Below, in pieces: positions 14,136 through 16,404 of a DNA stretch of 16,404 nucleotides (its first letter is position 1; every line of letters begins with the position of its first letter). This DNA is from SIG636 sp045604285 (GTDB taxonomy: Bacteria; Bacillota; Clostridia; Oscillospirales; CAG-382). The notes under the pieces were generated by a model, which was not told the DNA's origin, searched no databases, and saw nothing but the letters and a program-made list of their open reading frames with translations. A program made the position numbers and the translations under genes. The stretch covers positions 1-16,404 of the forward strand of contig JAZUNS010000115.1 in NCBI GenBank assembly GCA_045604285.1, read 5' to 3'.

Positions 14136-16010
14136 ATGGCAAGCTTGTCATTAAAGCACATCTATAAAGTATATGACGGCGGCGTAAAGGCGGTAAACGA
14201 CTTCTGTATGGAAATAGAGGACAAGGAGTTTATTGTCTTTGTCGGCCCCAGCGGATGCGGTAAATCCACCACCCTCCGTATGATAGCAGGTCTTGAGGAC
14301 ATCACCGCAGGCGAGCTTCGTATAGACAACGAGATAGTTAACGATTTCGAGCCTAAGGACAGGAATATTGCGATGGTGTTCCAGAACTACGCTCTTTATC
14401 CTCATATGACAGTGTATGAGAATATGGCGTTTTCCCTTAAGACGGCCCATATGCCCAACGACGTTATCCACGCTAAGGTAACTGAGGCGGCGGAGATACT
14501 GGGCATAACCGAATATTTGGGTAGAAAGCCCAAGGCGCTTTCCGGCGGTCAGCGTCAGCGTGTAGCACTTGGCCGGGCCATAGTACGTAACCCCAAGGTC
14601 TTCCTGCTGGACGAGCCCCTCTCCAATCTGGACGCAAAGCTGCGTGCGGCTATGAGGGCTGAGATATCCCGCCTACACGAGAGACTTGGCACCACCTTTA
14701 TTTATGTAACCCATGATCAGGTGGAGGCTATGACGATGGGCACCCGTATCGTTGTTATGAAGGACGGCTTCGTACAGCAGATAGATACCCCCATAAACCT
14801 CTATAAATACCCCGACAATATGTTCGTTGCAGGCTTTATAGGTACCCCTCAGATGAATTTCTTTGACGGCACTATGGTAAAGCAGGGGGATAAAGTTACA
14901 TTCAAGCTTGACTGCGGCACCGATATCGTAATGGATTACGTTCAGGCGGATAAGATACCCCTTAAGTATATGGATGGCGAAAAGAAGATCGTCTTTGGTA
15001 TCCGTCCCGATGGCGTAAAGCTTGGTAAGGCGGATGATAACAGCCTTTGGGCAAGCACTAAAGCTGTGGTAAGCGTGGTTGAGGTTCTTGGCGGAGAAAC
15101 ACTTGTTTACGCCAACCTTAATGTTGATAACCTCGACGGTGACAAAGGTCAGATAATCATCAAGTCCGATCCTGACTGTGTGGTTCGCAGGGGCGACGTG
15201 ATAGATATAGCTATAAGCAAAAAGAAGTTCCACGTTTTCGATAGGGAAACCGAAAAGAGCATAAGACGAAGACTTCCCGAGGAGAACATAGTTAAATGCT
15301 CTGTTAAGGGCAGCAAGCTGTCCTTTGGCGGTCAGACATTTGCGCTTCCCACAGCGATAACCGCCTCCGCCAGTGACAGCGCAGAGCTTGTTATGCCCGT
15401 TTCTGCCATCAGCCTTGGTAACGGTATGGGGAGGGCAACCCTTCAATGGACAGAGGAGATAGAGGGCAAAACTCTGTATTTCCTCAATGTTGGTGAGCTT
15501 ACAGTTTTCGCTGCAGAGGAAGGTGCTGCACGTTTCAAGGTAGGTGACGATATTTCCTTTGATATTGATATGTGTGCTATAAGAGTTGACGACTGCGGTA
15601 TCGCTCCCATAGCTCTCACAAACGCCGTGGACGGCTTGTTCACCAAGGAGAAAAACGGCAATAAGTACCGCTTCTTTATGGAGCTGGCAGGAAGCAGATT
15701 GTTACCTGATCCCAACGTTTGTAAAAAGCTTTTTGCTTGCAAGGGTACAAGAATATTCAAAACCGATATACAGTACGTGTTCGATACATCTGCCGTTTCC
15801 GTGGTAGACAAGGCAGTTGAATACGCTACTCTGAGCGGTACCGTTACCGAGGTACTAGACTACGGTCATATCCGATATGCCAAGGTCAGCGTAAACGGTG
15901 AGAGCATCACAGTTGCCTATGACGGCAAAGTAGGGGATAGCGTTAACATCAGGATTGATCCTGCACGCATCACCGTAAAGGACAGAAAGCTGGATATCAT
16001 AATAGTATAG
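14136..16010 (+). CDS. msmK: Sugar ABC transporter ATPase (MsmK/UgpC type) with long C-terminal extension
   Basis: This cytoplasmic ATPase powers the MalF/MalG importer. The ATG follows GGAG (14125-14128) by 7 bases. Walker A GPSGCGKST is at 37-45, the signature LSGGQRQR near 135, Walker B VFLLDEPLSNLD near 152-163 and the H-loop His in YVTHD near 192. Then comes the usual regulatory region (FIGTPQMNFF, IVFGIRPDGVKL, VVEVLGGETLVY). The protein is 624 residues, whereas MsmK/UgpC/MalK proteins are usually about 360-380. The extra 250 residues contain two further TOBE/OB-like units ending in VGDDISFDIDMCAIRVDD and VGDSVNIRIDPARITVKD, which echo the first unit's RGDVIDIAISKKKFHVFD. The extension may sense sugar or bind a regulator; that is inference. 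The ATPase assignment is certain, but partner choice could be broad because MsmK-type ATPases often serve several importers. Confidence 0.9.
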   Translation: MASLSLKHIYKVYDGGVKAVNDFCMEIEDKEFIVFVGPSGCGKSTTLRMIAGLEDITAGELRIDNEIVNDFEPKDRNIAMVFQNYALYPHMTVYENMAFSLKTAHMPNDVIHAKVTEAAEILGITEYLGRKPKALSGGQRQRVALGRAIVRNPKVFLLDEPLSNLDAKLRAAMRAEISRLHERLGTTFIYVTHDQVEAMTMGTRIVVMKDGFVQQIDTPINLYKYPDNMFVAGFIGTPQMNFFDGTMVKQGDKVTFKLDCGTDIVMDYVQADKIPLKYMDGEKKIVFGIRPDGVKLGKADDNSLWASTKAVVSVVEVLGGETLVYANLNVDNLDGDKGQIIIKSDPDCVVRRGDVIDIAISKKKFHVFDRETEKSIRRRLPEENIVKCSVKGSKLSFGGQTFALPTAITASASDSAELVMPVSAISLGNGMGRATLQWTEEIEGKTLYFLNVGELTVFAAEEGAARFKVGDDISFDIDMCAIRVDDCGIAPIALTNAVDGLFTKEKNGNKYRFFMELAGSRLLPDPNVCKKLFACKGTRIFKTDIQYVFDTSAVSVVDKAVEYATLSGTVTEVLDYGHIRYAKVSVNGESITVAYDGKVGDSVNIRIDPARITVKDRKLDIIIV

Positions 16011-16037
16011 CTCATATAAAAATTCAAGTAAAATAAA

Positions 16038-16067
16038 AACTGATTCCGTCATCGCACGGAATCAGTT
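16038..16067. other. Hairpin after the ATPase gene
   Basis: AACTGATTCCGT (16038-16049) pairs perfectly with ACGGAATCAGTT (16056-16067) around CATCGC. The T-rich side (TTTTATTTTA) is on the minus strand, so as a classical terminator it faces leftward. For the rightward operon it is a stable stem without a U-run. Confidence 0.55.
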
Positions 16068-16077
16068 CAGTCTGTCG

Positions 16078-16109
16078 AAAAAGTCCAGTATAACTGGGCT
16101 TTTTTCTTT
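16078..16109 (+). terminator. Rightward rho-independent terminator
   Basis: AAAAAGTCCAGT (16078-16089) pairs with ACTGGGCTTTTT (16093-16104) around ATA, with one G-U pair, and runs into TTTTTTCTTT. It could end the maltodextrin operon. It may also be part of the left end of the insertion sequence that follows, shielding its transposase from outside transcription. Confidence 0.65.
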
Positions 16110-16129
16110 ATGTTTGTGAAGAAATATGG

Positions 16130-16143
16130 TATAATGGGAGGGG
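16130..16143 (+). promoter_or_regulatory. -10 box and ribosome site of the transposase
   Basis: TATAAT (16130-16135) is followed directly by GGGAGGGG (16136-16143). No good -35 box is seen at 16-18 bases upstream, so promoter strength is uncertain. Confidence 0.35.
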
Positions 16144-16151
16144 TGATGAAA

Positions 16152-16404
16152 ATGATAAAAAAGAATCAGGAAAACATGCGAGGTCAAGTAACAATAGTAG
16201 ATTTGGAAATGCTTGTACCCGCAGACCATTTATTCAGAAAAATAGATAGAGCAATAGATTTCAGCAAGCTTAAATTTCCTGCTATGAATATCAGGAAATT
16301 TGCAAAGAGAAAATGGAATGACCTGCATAGATCATCCCATTCTTCTTTGGTTTACTCTGTTTTTACATTCCTTTTCAACGAATTCAAAACCCCCACCTTG
16401 GATT
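16152..16404 (+). pseudogene. IS1182-like transposase, N-terminal part only, probably disrupted
   Basis: The frame begins MIKKNQENMRGQVTIVDLEM and continues LVPADHLFRKIDRAIDFSK, the characteristic start of IS1182-family DDE transposases (V-P-x-D-H-L-x-R-K-I-D with I-D-F-S). An in-frame ATG at 16146 is an alternative start. After about residue 38 the reading remains open to the window end but no longer resembles the family, which normally continues into a region rich in R-P-S-I-D-P. A 10-bp inverted repeat (AAATTTCCTG at 16272-16281, CAGGAAATTT at 16292-16301) lies right at this break. This suggests an internal deletion, a nested insertion or a non-autonomous derivative. The frame is cut by the window edge. 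Confidence 0.65.

Noticed and set aside
14673..15446. 257-codon minus-strand open frame
   Set aside because: It overlaps the ATPase gene antisense and shows no family features.

Overview
The window looks like part of the chromosome of a Gram-positive, low-to-mid-GC Clostridia, most likely a gut-type relative of Ruminococcus/Oscillospiraceae. The evidence is strong GGAGG-type ribosome sites, several TTG starts, four signal peptides of Gram-positive lipoprotein type ending in A-C-G-G, and maltose-transporter proteins of the Firmicutes kind. This placement is an inference from style; no rRNA or taxonomic marker is present.

Layout. (1) Bases 1-1440 are visibly AT-rich and read leftward: a good promoter (TTGCTT-17 bp-TATAAT), a short membrane-protein frame, and an unrecognised gene of at least 381 residues that runs off the left edge. 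(2) Bases 1441-2300 hold no intact gene. They contain an orphan rightward terminator, four 'TTTCA' direct repeats about 20 bp apart that resemble a transposon end, a leftward terminator, two short remnants (one an AAA/McrB-type Walker B segment), and a run of GC-rich hairpins. (3) Bases 2299-6572 are a two-gene rightward unit with its own promoter: malQ (4-alpha-glucanotransferase) and a lipoprotein pullulanase. (4) Bases 6573-6854 hold hairpins, two of which are diverged copies with the same loop. (5) Bases 6855-16010 are a six-gene rightward unit: promoter, multi-module putative starch-binding lipoprotein, MalE-type binding lipoprotein, MalF- and MalG-type permeases, lipoprotein alpha-amylase, and an MsmK/UgpC-type ATPase with an unusual C-terminal extension. 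(6) Bases 16011-16404 hold hairpins and the start of an IS1182-like transposase that loses family resemblance after about 38 residues and is cut by the window edge.

How the genes work together. The pullulanase (alpha-1,6 bonds) and alpha-amylase (alpha-1,4 bonds) appear tethered to the outer membrane face, next to a non-catalytic putative starch-binding lipoprotein. Released maltodextrins would be captured by the MalE-type lipoprotein, imported by MalF/MalG with the ATPase, and rearranged in the cytosol by MalQ. No regulator, phosphorylase or intracellular glucosidase is in the window. Hairpins after the starch-binding gene (terminator-like) and after malE (weaker) suggest graded expression, with surface proteins made in excess over permeases.

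Most worth checking: the ATPase with three TOBE-like repeats, the Gln in place of the near-invariant His next to the third catalytic Asp of MalQ, the three-module surface protein, the duplicated hairpins with an ATTACG loop, the decayed mobile/defence-like debris at 1.6-2.2 kb, and the unknown leftward gene pair.
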